A stretch of 64,000 nucleotides of DNA, from positions 13,702-77,701 of the forward strand of contig CALBGP010000005.1 of the NCBI GenBank assembly GCA_937892845.1. The letters are read 5' to 3'. Below, in pieces: positions 17,939-26,840 of the stretch (positions within the stretch are counted from its first letter, which is position 1; every line of letters starts with the position of its first letter). The translations under genes were made by a program, and so were the position numbers. Under the pieces are notes generated by a model. That model saw only the letters and a list, made by a program, of their open reading frames with translations, made no database searches and was not told where the DNA came from. The stretch is from an uncultured Eggerthellaceae bacterium (GTDB lineage: Bacteria > Actinomycetota > Coriobacteriia > Coriobacteriales > Eggerthellaceae).

Positions 17939-19681
17939 CTACAGGACTTCCATGCCCAGCATGTCTTTGACTGCCAGCCAGCCGAAGCACTGGCCATGAC
18001 CGATGCCGGTACCCATGATGTTGGGCGGATACACGTTGCCGTAGAAGGCGCCTGCGGTGTTGCCTGCAGCATACAGACCCGGGATGGGCATGCCGGTCTT
18101 GTCGAGGACCTGCATCTCATCGTTGATCTTCAGGCCGCCGCGGGTGGAGGTGATGCTGACGACATGCTTCGAGACATAGAACGGCGGGGTGTCGATGGGG
18201 GTCATCCACACAGGGCTCTTGTAGAAGTCCAGGTCTTCGCCGCCTGCGCACAGCTCGTTGTAGCGTTCGACGTTGCGCAGGAAGATGTCCTTGTCGAAGC
18301 CGGCGATCTGCGCAAGCTCCTCAAGGGTGTCGGCCTTGTAGGTGACGCCGTTGGCGATGTCGATTTCAACCTGCTCGGGGGTGTTCAGGGACAGATAGTC
18401 ACCGCGCGGATAATCCTCGGGGAACTTCTCAGTCCATGCGCTGTCCCAAATGCTGTATGCAGCGCCATCGGGGGTTGCCGTGATCTTGGGGATGGAGAAT
18501 CCCTGGAACGGCAGGGTCTCAGCAGCAATACGACGGCCGGTCTTGTCAACCATCAGGACAGGCAGGCTTGCAACGGAAGCGTAGGACTTGGAGCCTTCGC
18601 CCTCAGGACGCTTGTTGTCCAGAGTGACGCCGACGAACGGGAAGCAGTCGCCGCAGGCGAAATCATCGATATCGGCGCCGACCCACAGGCCCATCTTATG
18701 GCCGTCGCCCGTATTCTTGGTTTCAGCGATGGCGGTGGAGCCCTTCAGGAGGCTGCGGTTGTAGTAGCCCATCATCTCGCGGTTGTTCGCGAAGTCGCCG
18801 GTGGTAAGCAGGATGCCCTTGGCAGCGTTGAACTTGATGTATTCGCCGACTTCGTTTTCGCAGATGACAGAAGTGACGCGGCCGCCTTCGCCCTCTTCGC
18901 GAACCAGCTGGACCGCCGGGGTGTTGTAATGGAAGGTAGCGCCCTTCTCCTCTGCGTAAGCGGCCATGACACCGGTCCAGTCGGGATTGACGCCCTCATC
19001 CAAGGTCTTGCCGTCCTTGTCGACGAAGTAGATCATGGATGCATAGGCGGTCCAGAAGGACTCATAACCGGCCTGACCGATGCCGTCATTGGTGACCTTG
19101 AAGCCGTTGACCTGCTGGGCAACCAGATCGTAGCCCTTGGACTGGAAGATGCCCTGCAGCCAGTCAACATAGGGGCCGGAGTTATCGAACCACTTGCCGT
19201 AGGAGGACATACGGCCCTGAACGCCGTTGGTGATGGTCCAGGCGTCGCGGATGAACTGCTCGCGATCGTAATGGATATCATGTTCCTGATGGAGCTTCGC
19301 ATTGAAACCGCTGGTGCACAGACGTGCGGTGCCGTAAGTGCCGGCCTTCTCAACGACATGGACGTTTGCGCCCTGCTCTGCAGCGAGCATGGAGGCGGGA
19401 AGACCTGCGATGCCTGCACCGATGATGACGATGTCGCAGTCGATGGTCTCAGCGATCGCGTCATCGGCGATGGGCTCGGGTGCAGTCATCCAAGCCGGTT
19501 GTCCATCCGCCGCCTGCTGAGGCGCGGGTTCGGCGGGGGCGGGATCGGGAGCCGGCTCGGCATCGCCCGAATTACCCGATGAGCAGCCTACCAAGCCTGC
19601 GAGGGCTGCGCCCGCGCCTGCCACTGCCGCTCCCGCGAGGAAGTTGCGGCGGGTCAAACCGTTGCTTACAGAAGTCTTCAT
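17939..19681 (-). CDS. Tat-exported FAD-dependent fumarate reductase-like flavoprotein
   Basis: 580 residues from the ATG at 19681. The twin-arginine signal LTRRNFLAGAAVAG is followed by a possible lipobox LVGC, an Asp/Pro/Ala linker, then an FAD-binding flavocytochrome c-type domain opening DIVIIGAGIAGLPAS and closing with PGLYAAGNTAGAFYG. It belongs to the large fumarate reductase/urocanate reductase family, many members of which act on different enoates in Eggerthellaceae, so the acceptor cannot be named. The cytochrome gene follows; a divergent LuxR-type membrane regulator lies upstream across a repeat-rich operator region. Confidence 0.88.
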   Translation of the reverse strand: MKTSVSNGLTRRNFLAGAAVAGAGAALAGLVGCSSGNSGDAEPAPDPAPAEPAPQQAADGQPAWMTAPEPIADDAIAETIDCDIVIIGAGIAGLPASMLAAEQGANVHVVEKAGTYGTARLCTSGFNAKLHQEHDIHYDREQFIRDAWTITNGVQGRMSSYGKWFDNSGPYVDWLQGIFQSKGYDLVAQQVNGFKVTNDGIGQAGYESFWTAYASMIYFVDKDGKTLDEGVNPDWTGVMAAYAEEKGATFHYNTPAVQLVREEGEGGRVTSVICENEVGEYIKFNAAKGILLTTGDFANNREMMGYYNRSLLKGSTAIAETKNTGDGHKMGLWVGADIDDFACGDCFPFVGVTLDNKRPEGEGSKSYASVASLPVLMVDKTGRRIAAETLPFQGFSIPKITATPDGAAYSIWDSAWTEKFPEDYPRGDYLSLNTPEQVEIDIANGVTYKADTLEELAQIAGFDKDIFLRNVERYNELCAGGEDLDFYKSPVWMTPIDTPPFYVSKHVVSITSTRGGLKINDEMQVLDKTGMPIPGLYAAGNTAGAFYGNVYPPNIMGTGIGHGQCFGWLAVKDMLGMEVL

Positions 19682-19752
19682 AAAGAACCCCTCCTTGAGT
19701 TTCGGGGACGGCCTTCCGTCCCGATGGCGCAGACCATACATCCATGCCCCCT

Positions 19753-19825
19753 GGTTAGCGCCCATCGATGATTCGTCGATTTGGCAAAGCCGCTAACCCA
19801 GGCCGCTAACCCTGGGGTTAGCGGC
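19753..19825. promoter_or_regulatory. Array of CCGCTAACCC operator half-sites between flavoprotein and LuxR genes
   Basis: Four copies of CGCTAACC: one reversed at 19753-19760, direct copies at 19789-19800 and 19802-19813 (13-base period), and a reversed copy at 19815-19825. The last two form a perfect 11-bp inverted repeat GCCGCTAACCC / GGGTTAGCGGC. This is the expected layout for a LuxR-family binding region controlling the divergent pair. Confidence 0.7.
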
Positions 19826-19916
19826 TCATCCGCACTTGAGGGGTCAGCGCTTCCCACATGGGGTTTCAGGGATGTATAGTGATGCGCAGGGGAAACAACA
19901 CCGAAAGGCGGTTGCA

Positions 19917-21371
19917 ATGGGGGGAACCGATTCTTTCGCCGTAAAAGCGAAGAAGACCTACGCTTCATACCGTGAAGCCGCAGGAATCTATCATCTGGCA
20001 CCGATGCTGCTGGTAGTCGTGGTGCTGCTCACGCACTTCACCATAGGGTCCGCCATGATTACGGAGACCATCTCCTATGCGGACCTCATGTGCTTCGCAG
20101 GCATTGCCGTCTCAGTGGCGGTCATATTCGCAGGAAAAGCGCTGCCCGCATTCGGCACCGCCGAGGCAGCGGGCAAGCTCATCACGTCGGTGACGGCCAT
20201 AGCCGGCCTTCTATTCGCGATCGGACAGGTCACTCCGCCGGAAATCCGGGTTCCAATGCTCATCATGTCCGCCATCGCAGAAGGCGCATTCATCGTGATA
20301 GTAGGCACCTACTGGTTCGATTACTTCAGCAACGAGCCCATGGAAGTGGTGCTGATAACCCTTGCCATCTGCCTGATTGGCGGCTGCGCCATATCGTGGT
20401 TCCTGCTCGGGGTGTCCCCCAGCCGCTACGCCGTGGGCAACTTCATCCTCATTGTGGGCGCCGGCTTCACCTTGTCCCGCGCGCTTGCGGAAAGGCACGG
20501 GGCCGAAAACGCGCCGGCTCCTGCGAGCAACGGGACGCAAGAACATGCGAAAGGCCCGCAATCCGCACTGTCGCTTCTCATGACCATCTTCATGCTCAGC
20601 ATGGCGGCCATGTTCTCCCTCTCCGTGATAGGGCGCCATCTCTGGCACGGAAACGACGTCTGGCTTGTCATAGCGCCCACAGCCCTTGTCGTGCTCATGG
20701 CCGTTCTCTTCTTCGAACGCGCAGAGACCGGAGCGCTTCTCTACATAGCGCTGCTCTTTGCCGTAGCCGGCGTCCTCATGTCAACGTTTCTGGATGTGCA
20801 CCCGGCGATTCTGCTCATAATCGCAACCAACGGGTTCACCATCACCATCTCCTCCTCGATTGCATTCATGCTGCATCTGGCGAAAGACTCAAAACGCGCA
20901 CCCCATGACGTGGGAACCCTGCTTGTCGCCGTGACGTTCACAGGATGCATGGCAGGCAGGGCCGCGGCCGAAGCAGCGGCCGCAGACGCAGGAGGCTCCA
21001 TCGCCACCGCAGCGGCCATTGGAATCACGGTCATCCTCATCGCCTGCACGCTGGCAAGCACCAACAGCGGACCGACCAAGGGCCTCTTGCGCAGAAGGCT
21101 GCGCAAAGAGCGCGGCGATCAAGAGAAACAGGCCGACGGACGCCGCGCCATCCAAGAGCTTTGCGAGGAAAAGGGACTGGGAGCACGCGAAGCGGAAGCC
21201 CTGGATCTTCTGCTTGAGGGATGTTCGGCCAAAGAGGTTGCAGAGCGCATGTTCGTGGCCGACGGCACGGCGAAAGCGCACATCCGCCACGTGTACCGCA
21301 AACTTGATGTCCATGATCGGGACGCACTGTTCGCCGTCGTGGCTGAATACACCTCACGCCGCAGAGACTGA
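19917..21371 (+). CDS. Membrane-bound LuxR-family transcriptional regulator
   Basis: About 484 residues from the ATG at 19917 (AGGCGG upstream; ATGs at 19836 and 19872 are alternatives). Roughly ten to twelve transmembrane helices fill the first 390 residues, then a charged linker and a C-terminal LuxR/GerE helix-turn-helix (LGAREAEALDLLLEGCSAKEV through RHVYRKLDVHDRD). This architecture is abundant in Eggerthellaceae and usually lies beside a flavoprotein reductase gene, as here. It probably senses the substrate of the neighbouring reductase and controls its transcription; the ligand is unknown. Confidence 0.87.
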   Translation: MGGTDSFAVKAKKTYASYREAAGIYHLAPMLLVVVVLLTHFTIGSAMITETISYADLMCFAGIAVSVAVIFAGKALPAFGTAEAAGKLITSVTAIAGLLFAIGQVTPPEIRVPMLIMSAIAEGAFIVIVGTYWFDYFSNEPMEVVLITLAICLIGGCAISWFLLGVSPSRYAVGNFILIVGAGFTLSRALAERHGAENAPAPASNGTQEHAKGPQSALSLLMTIFMLSMAAMFSLSVIGRHLWHGNDVWLVIAPTALVVLMAVLFFERAETGALLYIALLFAVAGVLMSTFLDVHPAILLIIATNGFTITISSSIAFMLHLAKDSKRAPHDVGTLLVAVTFTGCMAGRAAAEAAAADAGGSIATAAAIGITVILIACTLASTNSGPTKGLLRRRLRKERGDQEKQADGRRAIQELCEEKGLGAREAEALDLLLEGCSAKEVAERMFVADGTAKAHIRHVYRKLDVHDRDALFAVVAEYTSRRRD

Positions 21372-21470
21372 TGCGCCGGCTGCGACCGCTAGCCCGATAC
21401 GCCGACACCGCGTCTGGCCCCGCGCCCTACGCGTCCGTCCCTGCGCCCTGCGTATCCGCCGATCTGTCGA

Positions 21471-23939
21471 TCAACCGATTTTCACGATGGGCGCGTAATC
21501 CTTCAAAAGCTTCTTGGTGATATTGCCCTTGGAGAACCTCACATGCAGCAGGTCGCCATCCACTTTGACCACCATTCCGCGGCCGAAGGTCTTATGATCC
21601 ACGGCGTCACCCACGGCAAAGGTCATGGACGCCGCAGCCTTCTTGCCGCTATCCGCACCCGTGCGCGCCGACGACCCCGCAGCAGAGCGGGACGAAGCGC
21701 CCGCGGACGCAGAGCGTGCGGTAGAACCGAAGGTGGCGGCACCGGAACGCGAAGACCCGCCCGAACCGGATACCGGACCAGAACGCTGGAAGTCCGCAAA
21801 CGAGCCGCGCTGCTGGGCGCGGGGGCGGTTGCCTCCGGCGCTTGACTGGCCGAATACGCGCCCGCCGCCTGCTTCGGCACCACTGCCCGCAATGCCGCGG
21901 CGGCTTCCGCGCTTCTCCCAGCCGGTGCCGGAGAAACCGGATGACCCCACGCCGATGGTGCGCTTGAGCTCCGAGGGGATTTCCCCCAAGAAGCGCGACA
22001 TGGGGTTCGAGCTTGTCTCGCCGAAAATCTGGCGTGAATACGCGCAGGTCAGATAAAGCTTTTTGCGGGCACGCGTGATTGCCACGTAGGCAAGACGGCG
22101 CTCCTCTTCGATACCCTTCTCATCGAAGCGGGAGTTGGAATGCGGGAACAGATCCTCTTCCATGCCGGCCACGAAGACGCAGTCGAATTCCAAGCCTTTG
22201 CTGGAGTGCACGGTCATAAGGGTGACGGCCTGCCCATCTTCGGCCATGGTGTCAAGATCGGTGCGCAAACGGACCCATTCGATGAAGTCCGCCAGACTGG
22301 TGGGCGAAAGCTGACGCACAGCTCCGGGAGCCTGCTCCCCTTCCGGCATGCCGCCTATGACCGGCGCTTCATCTTCAGGCTCATCATGCGTGGTCACGTA
22401 CTCATCCACTACGGAAAGAAGCTCCTTGATGTTTTCGATGCGGCCCTGGGCCTCATCGGTGTTTTCAGCCTGCAGCGCGGTCACCAACCCGCTCTTGTCG
22501 ATGATGGCCTCAACCACCTTGCGCAGATCGCCGCCGTAGCGCGAGGCTTCGTTGATAAGCGAGGTGAATTCGCCCACCGCCCGGCGAGTACGCATCTGAA
22601 GCCCCTCATCGGCCAGCGAAAGCTCAGCTGCCTGCATGAAGGTCATACCGTAGGCGCGCGCGTTCGCGTCGATGCGTTCGATGGTGGTCTTGCCCACGCC
22701 GCGCTTGGGCGTGTTGATGACGCGTTTGGCCGCCATATCGTCTGCGGGATTGATCACCAGAGTCAGATACGCCATCACGTCGCGGATTTCCGCACGGTCG
22801 AAGAATCGCGTGCCGCCCACGATGCGATACGGCACGCCTGCGCGCAGAAGCATATCTTCCAGCATACGGCTCTGGGCATTGGTGCGGTAGAAGACCGCCA
22901 TATCGTTGTAGGAGACGCCGTCGCCGCGCAGGTGCTCTATTTCGGAAGCGATCCAGCGGCCTTCGTCGCGTTCGTCGGTTGCCACGTACACGGCAATCTT
23001 GTCACCGTCATCCGCCGTGGTGAACAGACGCTTCGATTTACGGTTGATGTTGTTGGCCACGACCGCGTTCGCCGCCGCCAAGATGTTGCCTGAGCTGCGG
23101 TAATTCTGCTCGAGCTTCACCGTGCGGGCATTGCGGTAGTCCTTCTCGAAGTCCAAGATGTTGCGGATGTCGGCACCGCGCCACGAGTAGATGGACTGGT
23201 CGTCGTCGCCTACGACCATGATGTTGCGGTACTTGTCCGCCAAAAGCTTGGTGATGGAGTACTGCGCATGGTTGGTGTCCTGGTATTCGTCCACCATGAT
23301 GTAGCGGAAGCGCTCCTGATAGCTTTCCAGGACGTCGGGGTGGTTCTTGAGCAGCAGGTAGGTGTAGAGCAGCAGATCATCGAAGTCGAATGCATTGGCG
23401 GCTTTGAGGCGTGCCTGCAGGCGTTCATAGACGCGAGCAGCCATCTTGGTGGCCGGGTCATGCGCCTCTGCGGCCAGCTGAGAAGGCGTCTGCAGCTCGT
23501 TTTTCGCCGTGGAGATGCGGTTGCGGATGGCGTTGATGGGCCAGCGCTTGGGGTCTATGTTGAGCTCTGCCATGATGTCTTTGACCAGGCGCTTGCTGTC
23601 ATCGTCGTCGTAGATGGTGAAGCCTTTGTCGAAGCCCAGCTTCTCGCAGTCCGCGCGCAGCATGCGCACGCACATGCTGTGGAACGTGGACACCCACATG
23701 CCGCGGGCGGCCGGGCCAACCAAGCTGCCCAGACGCTCGCGCATCTCCGCCGCGGCTTTGTTGGTGAACGTGATTGCCAGGATCTGCCACGGCTGCACGC
23801 CGCCTTCCAGCATATGCGCGATGCGGAACGTGAGCACGCGCGTCTTTCCGGAACCCGCGCCTGCAAGAACCAGAAGCGGCCCTTCGGTTGCAAGGACCGC
23901 TTCGCGCTGGGCCGGATTGAGGGTGTCAAGGTCGACCAT
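21471..23939 (-). CDS. pcrA: ATP-dependent DNA helicase PcrA/UvrD
   Basis: 822 residues, SF1A helicase. Motifs: Q motif LNPAQREAV, Walker A AGAGSGKTRVLTFRI, Walker B MVDEYQDTNHAQY, SIYSWRGAD and VTLMTVHSSKGLEFDCVF. The last 150 residues hold a long Ser/Gly/Arg-rich disordered linker followed by a Tudor-like module (GDAVDHKTFGRGMVVKV...LLHVRFSKG) that in PcrA binds RNA polymerase. Acts in nucleotide-excision and transcription-coupled repair and in clearing RecA and replication conflicts. Confidence 0.96.
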   Translation of the reverse strand: MVDLDTLNPAQREAVLATEGPLLVLAGAGSGKTRVLTFRIAHMLEGGVQPWQILAITFTNKAAAEMRERLGSLVGPAARGMWVSTFHSMCVRMLRADCEKLGFDKGFTIYDDDDSKRLVKDIMAELNIDPKRWPINAIRNRISTAKNELQTPSQLAAEAHDPATKMAARVYERLQARLKAANAFDFDDLLLYTYLLLKNHPDVLESYQERFRYIMVDEYQDTNHAQYSITKLLADKYRNIMVVGDDDQSIYSWRGADIRNILDFEKDYRNARTVKLEQNYRSSGNILAAANAVVANNINRKSKRLFTTADDGDKIAVYVATDERDEGRWIASEIEHLRGDGVSYNDMAVFYRTNAQSRMLEDMLLRAGVPYRIVGGTRFFDRAEIRDVMAYLTLVINPADDMAAKRVINTPKRGVGKTTIERIDANARAYGMTFMQAAELSLADEGLQMRTRRAVGEFTSLINEASRYGGDLRKVVEAIIDKSGLVTALQAENTDEAQGRIENIKELLSVVDEYVTTHDEPEDEAPVIGGMPEGEQAPGAVRQLSPTSLADFIEWVRLRTDLDTMAEDGQAVTLMTVHSSKGLEFDCVFVAGMEEDLFPHSNSRFDEKGIEEERRLAYVAITRARKKLYLTCAYSRQIFGETSSNPMSRFLGEIPSELKRTIGVGSSGFSGTGWEKRGSRRGIAGSGAEAGGGRVFGQSSAGGNRPRAQQRGSFADFQRSGPVSGSGGSSRSGAATFGSTARSASAGASSRSAAGSSARTGADSGKKAAASMTFAVGDAVDHKTFGRGMVVKVDGDLLHVRFSKGNITKKLLKDYAPIVKIG

Positions 23940-24071
23940 GGCAGGATGCCTCCTGTTTCGAAACTACTGAAAACTTCAAGGCGCGGCCTCATCGCGCGCT
24001 TTCGGGCGAAAGTCTGCGACGGGCCGCGCTGACGTGCGGATATGGATGCCGGGATGCGGCCGCGGTTCGGC

Positions 24072-25097
24072 TTAGAACAAGACGTTGAAGCCGAAGAAGC
24101 CCAACACCACCACACCGATGATGATGCGGTAGACGCCGAAGGCGGTGAAGTCGTTCTTCTTGATGTAGCCCATCAGGAACTTGATGGCCAGTACCGAGAC
24201 CACAAACGAGGTCACAATGCCCACGCCGAAGACCATCCACTCAAGACCCGTGTACGCCATGCCGTGCTTGATGAGCTTCAGAACGCTCCAGCCAAGCATG
24301 ATGGGAATGGCCAAGAAGAAGGCGAATTCGGTGGCGATGGTGCGCGAGGTTCCCAACAGCATGGAGCCGATGATGATGGAACCGGAGCGGGAAGTGCCGG
24401 GGATGATGGCCAGGCTCTGGAAGATGCCGATGGCGAATGCGCGGCCGTAGGAGAGCTCCTCGAAGGTGTTGACCTTGGAGATGGCGCTGGACGTGTCAAG
24501 CTCTTCGGCATGCTGGGCGTCATAGCCCAGTTCGGCCGCTTCAGCGGCAGCCGCCTGCGCGTTGCGGCGGCTGACGGCCTCATGGGTGTGGCGGCCGCGA
24601 GGTTCTTCGGCGGATGCGGCCTTTGCAGGCAGAGAGCCGCCCGCGACAAGCTCGGCTATGCGGCGACGGTTGCGCAGCTCGATGACGATGAAGATGATGC
24701 CGTAGACGATGAGCGCGGCGGACACCACGACATAGCCCAGATCGGCATTGTTCATGATGTGCTCTTCCATCCAATCGTCCAGAAGCAAGCCCACGATGGC
24801 AGCCGGGATGGACCCTACGGCGACCTTCGCCCAAATTCCCCACGTTTCACGTTTCTGACCTGCGTCTTTACGCGACGAGAACGGATTGAGCTTGTGGAAG
24901 TACAGGATGATGACGGCCAGGATGGCGCCCAGCTGGATGACCACCAGGAACGTGTCGTAGAACGAATCGGACACGTTGAGGGGCAGGAACTGGTTGAGCA
25001 GCATCATGTGGCCGGTAGACGAGATGGGCAGCCACTCGGTGATGCCCTCGACCACGCCGAAAAGGAACGCTTTGAACGCTTCGAACATTGCTTCCAT
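24072..25097 (-). CDS. uppP: Undecaprenyl-diphosphatase with hydrophilic insert
   Basis: 341 residues, polytopic. Family motifs are EGITEWLPISSTGHM near the N-terminus and IIPGTSRSGS in the second half. Recycles undecaprenyl pyrophosphate for peptidoglycan synthesis. Typical UppP is about 270 residues; the excess is a charged Ala/Glu/Arg-rich cytosolic insert of about 60 residues (RRRIAELVAGGS through NTFEELSYGR) between the two halves. AGCGAGGA precedes the first ATG. Confidence 0.93.
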   Translation of the reverse strand: MEAMFEAFKAFLFGVVEGITEWLPISSTGHMMLLNQFLPLNVSDSFYDTFLVVIQLGAILAVIILYFHKLNPFSSRKDAGQKRETWGIWAKVAVGSIPAAIVGLLLDDWMEEHIMNNADLGYVVVSAALIVYGIIFIVIELRNRRRIAELVAGGSLPAKAASAEEPRGRHTHEAVSRRNAQAAAAEAAELGYDAQHAEELDTSSAISKVNTFEELSYGRAFAIGIFQSLAIIPGTSRSGSIIIGSMLLGTSRTIATEFAFFLAIPIMLGWSVLKLIKHGMAYTGLEWMVFGVGIVTSFVVSVLAIKFLMGYIKKNDFTAFGVYRIIIGVVVLGFFGFNVLF

Positions 25098-25854
25098 GTG
25101 TGATATTCCTCGCTAGCTTTCTGCCGCGGACGTGCGGCGTATCGCGGAAACGGCGGCGGGCGGACGCCTTGCCGCGGACCACCTTGCCGCGGACCGCCTT
25201 GCCGTAAATCGTGCTGATGGATTTTACCATAGGGCACGCGGGCCTCCCCATCGTTCACCGCATCGGCACAAGCCCTGCACCGCCGCTCGCCGCGCCGGGA
25301 CGCCGGGCCCTGATCGCACGGGGCCAGTGGCGCCACTGAGCCAGCACCGCCATCCCAGGGCCCGATGCCCCAACCGGCATTGCAGCCGAGCCGGCCAAAT
25401 CAGCGCCGTCGGCCCCAGGCTTCGTCCCGACCCTTTCGAACCACACCGCACCAAAACCAATTCAATACTGCTATATGCATATTTTTGCAGAAGTATGCAC
25501 AATCGTGACAAGCTCAGTTTCCGCGTGCCAGCCACAGACGGCTGAATTCCAAATTCGACGTTTGTTGTACCACTTGAAACCAATCCCCGACAGATCAAGC
25601 ATCCGCCCAGGTTGCCCATCTTCATCGAGAGCTCGCCCCTATTCGCGGAAATGCCAGGTCAGAAGCATTTTGTTAATCCATCGGCACCGTGAAGACAGAG
25701 GCAAGTCATCATACAGGAGAATGCATACGCCGCAAAAGCGTACAATAAACGCGAAAAATGGATTTACCGCACGAATTCCGAGCCCGAAGCACCCGCGACC
25801 CGAATTCCCGTCCGAGCCGGGCCGAAGCGACCCTGCGGGTCGAAAGGATCATCC
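25098..25854. other. 757-base gene-free region before the pentapeptide gene
   Basis: No convincing gene. It holds a 15-base tandem repeat (CCTTGCCGCGGACCA unit at 25167, 25182 and partly 25197) at the GC-rich end near uppP, then an AT-richer stretch (25440-25760) with a possible TACAAT box at about 25750. Open frames crossing it have no family-like sequence and no ribosome-binding site. Confidence 0.5.
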
Positions 25855-26565
25855 ATGTCGAAACAACCCACCGCATCGAAGCAACCCCGCATCCGCGAGG
25901 AACAGTGCCACGACGCCCCGCCACGGGTGTATGCCGAAGAGGGGTCCTGGTCCGAAGAGGGCGAATGGGACGAATTCGCCGATGCGATCCGCGAGAACGG
26001 ATGCGCGGACACGAGGTTCGCAGGCACCGAAGCCCTTGACGGCCATCCCACCGAGGGCGTCGACTTCACCTGCTGCGTGTTTGACGGTTGCGTGTCGCAG
26101 GAGGCGTCGCTCTGCGATGCGACGTTCACCGATACGCTTTTCCGTGGATGCGACTTCTCCAATGCCGATTTCACACGCGCGGTCTTCGAGCGCTGCAGCT
26201 TCACGGACTGCTGCCTGAGGGGTGCAGCCTTTGCCGAAGCGGGACTCATAGACGTGGTGTTCGGACGTTGCACGCTTGATTATTGCGCATTCTACCAGGC
26301 GTTATTCAAGCGCTGCATGCTGCAGGGCGGCAGCTTGTCGGAAGCGGCGCTCGAGGAGTGCGACCTTTCGGAAATCACCCTCATCGGCATCCGGATGACA
26401 GGAACCGAATTCTTCCGCACCCCGCTTGACGGAATCGACCTGTCGGACTGCGAGCTATCCGGGCTGCGGTTCTCTGCCGGTGCGCCCGAACTGCAAGGCG
26501 CCACCGTGAACCGGGAACAAGCCGCGGATCTGGCGGCACTGCTGGGCGTGAAAATCGCCGAATAG
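25855..26565 (+). CDS. Pentapeptide-repeat protein
   Basis: 236 residues. From about residue 65 to 210 it is built of A(D/N)LXX/F-type pentapeptides, for example CDFSNADFTRAVFERCSF and CDLSEITLIGI, which fold as a right-handed quadrilateral beta-helix. Unusually Cys-rich (CVFDGCVSQE, CSFTDCCLRG). Fluoroquinolone-protection Qnr proteins share this fold, but this protein lacks the regular DNA-mimic loops that can be recognised by eye, so function is left open. AAAGGA lies six bases before the ATG. Confidence 0.8.
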   Translation: MSKQPTASKQPRIREEQCHDAPPRVYAEEGSWSEEGEWDEFADAIRENGCADTRFAGTEALDGHPTEGVDFTCCVFDGCVSQEASLCDATFTDTLFRGCDFSNADFTRAVFERCSFTDCCLRGAAFAEAGLIDVVFGRCTLDYCAFYQALFKRCMLQGGSLSEAALEECDLSEITLIGIRMTGTEFFRTPLDGIDLSDCELSGLRFSAGAPELQGATVNREQAADLAALLGVKIAE

Positions 26566-26571
26566 CACGTG

Positions 26572-26599
26572 GGGCGCAGCGTGAAGGGCGCAGCGTGAA
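26572..26599. repeat. Two 14-base tandem copies of GGGCGCAGCGTGAA
   Basis: Perfect tandem duplication in the 275-base space before guaA, just after the pentapeptide stop. No other signal was found in this gap. Confidence 0.8.
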
Positions 26600-26840
26600 G
26601 GGCGTAACACGGAGGCGCGCGGATGCGCTGCGCCGCCGAACCCCGATCGCACCCTTCGCCGCGGCCTAGGCCAGCACGGCCCCGTCCGCGCGAAACTTGA
26701 ACCGAGTCCGCAGCAATTGTGGATTCGCAGCCGCGTCAACGCATGACCGCAGCATTGCGCTATTCTTCATCCATCATTTTTCCCGCGCGTCGCACGCGCA
26801 ATCCACGCACTTCGCACGGGGCCGATCCGAAGGAGCCGCC

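Noticed and set aside
25224..25625. 133-codon minus-strand frame between uppP and the pentapeptide gene
   Set aside because: No ribosome-binding site, Cys/Trp/Gly-rich translation of GC-rich spacer, no family resemblance.
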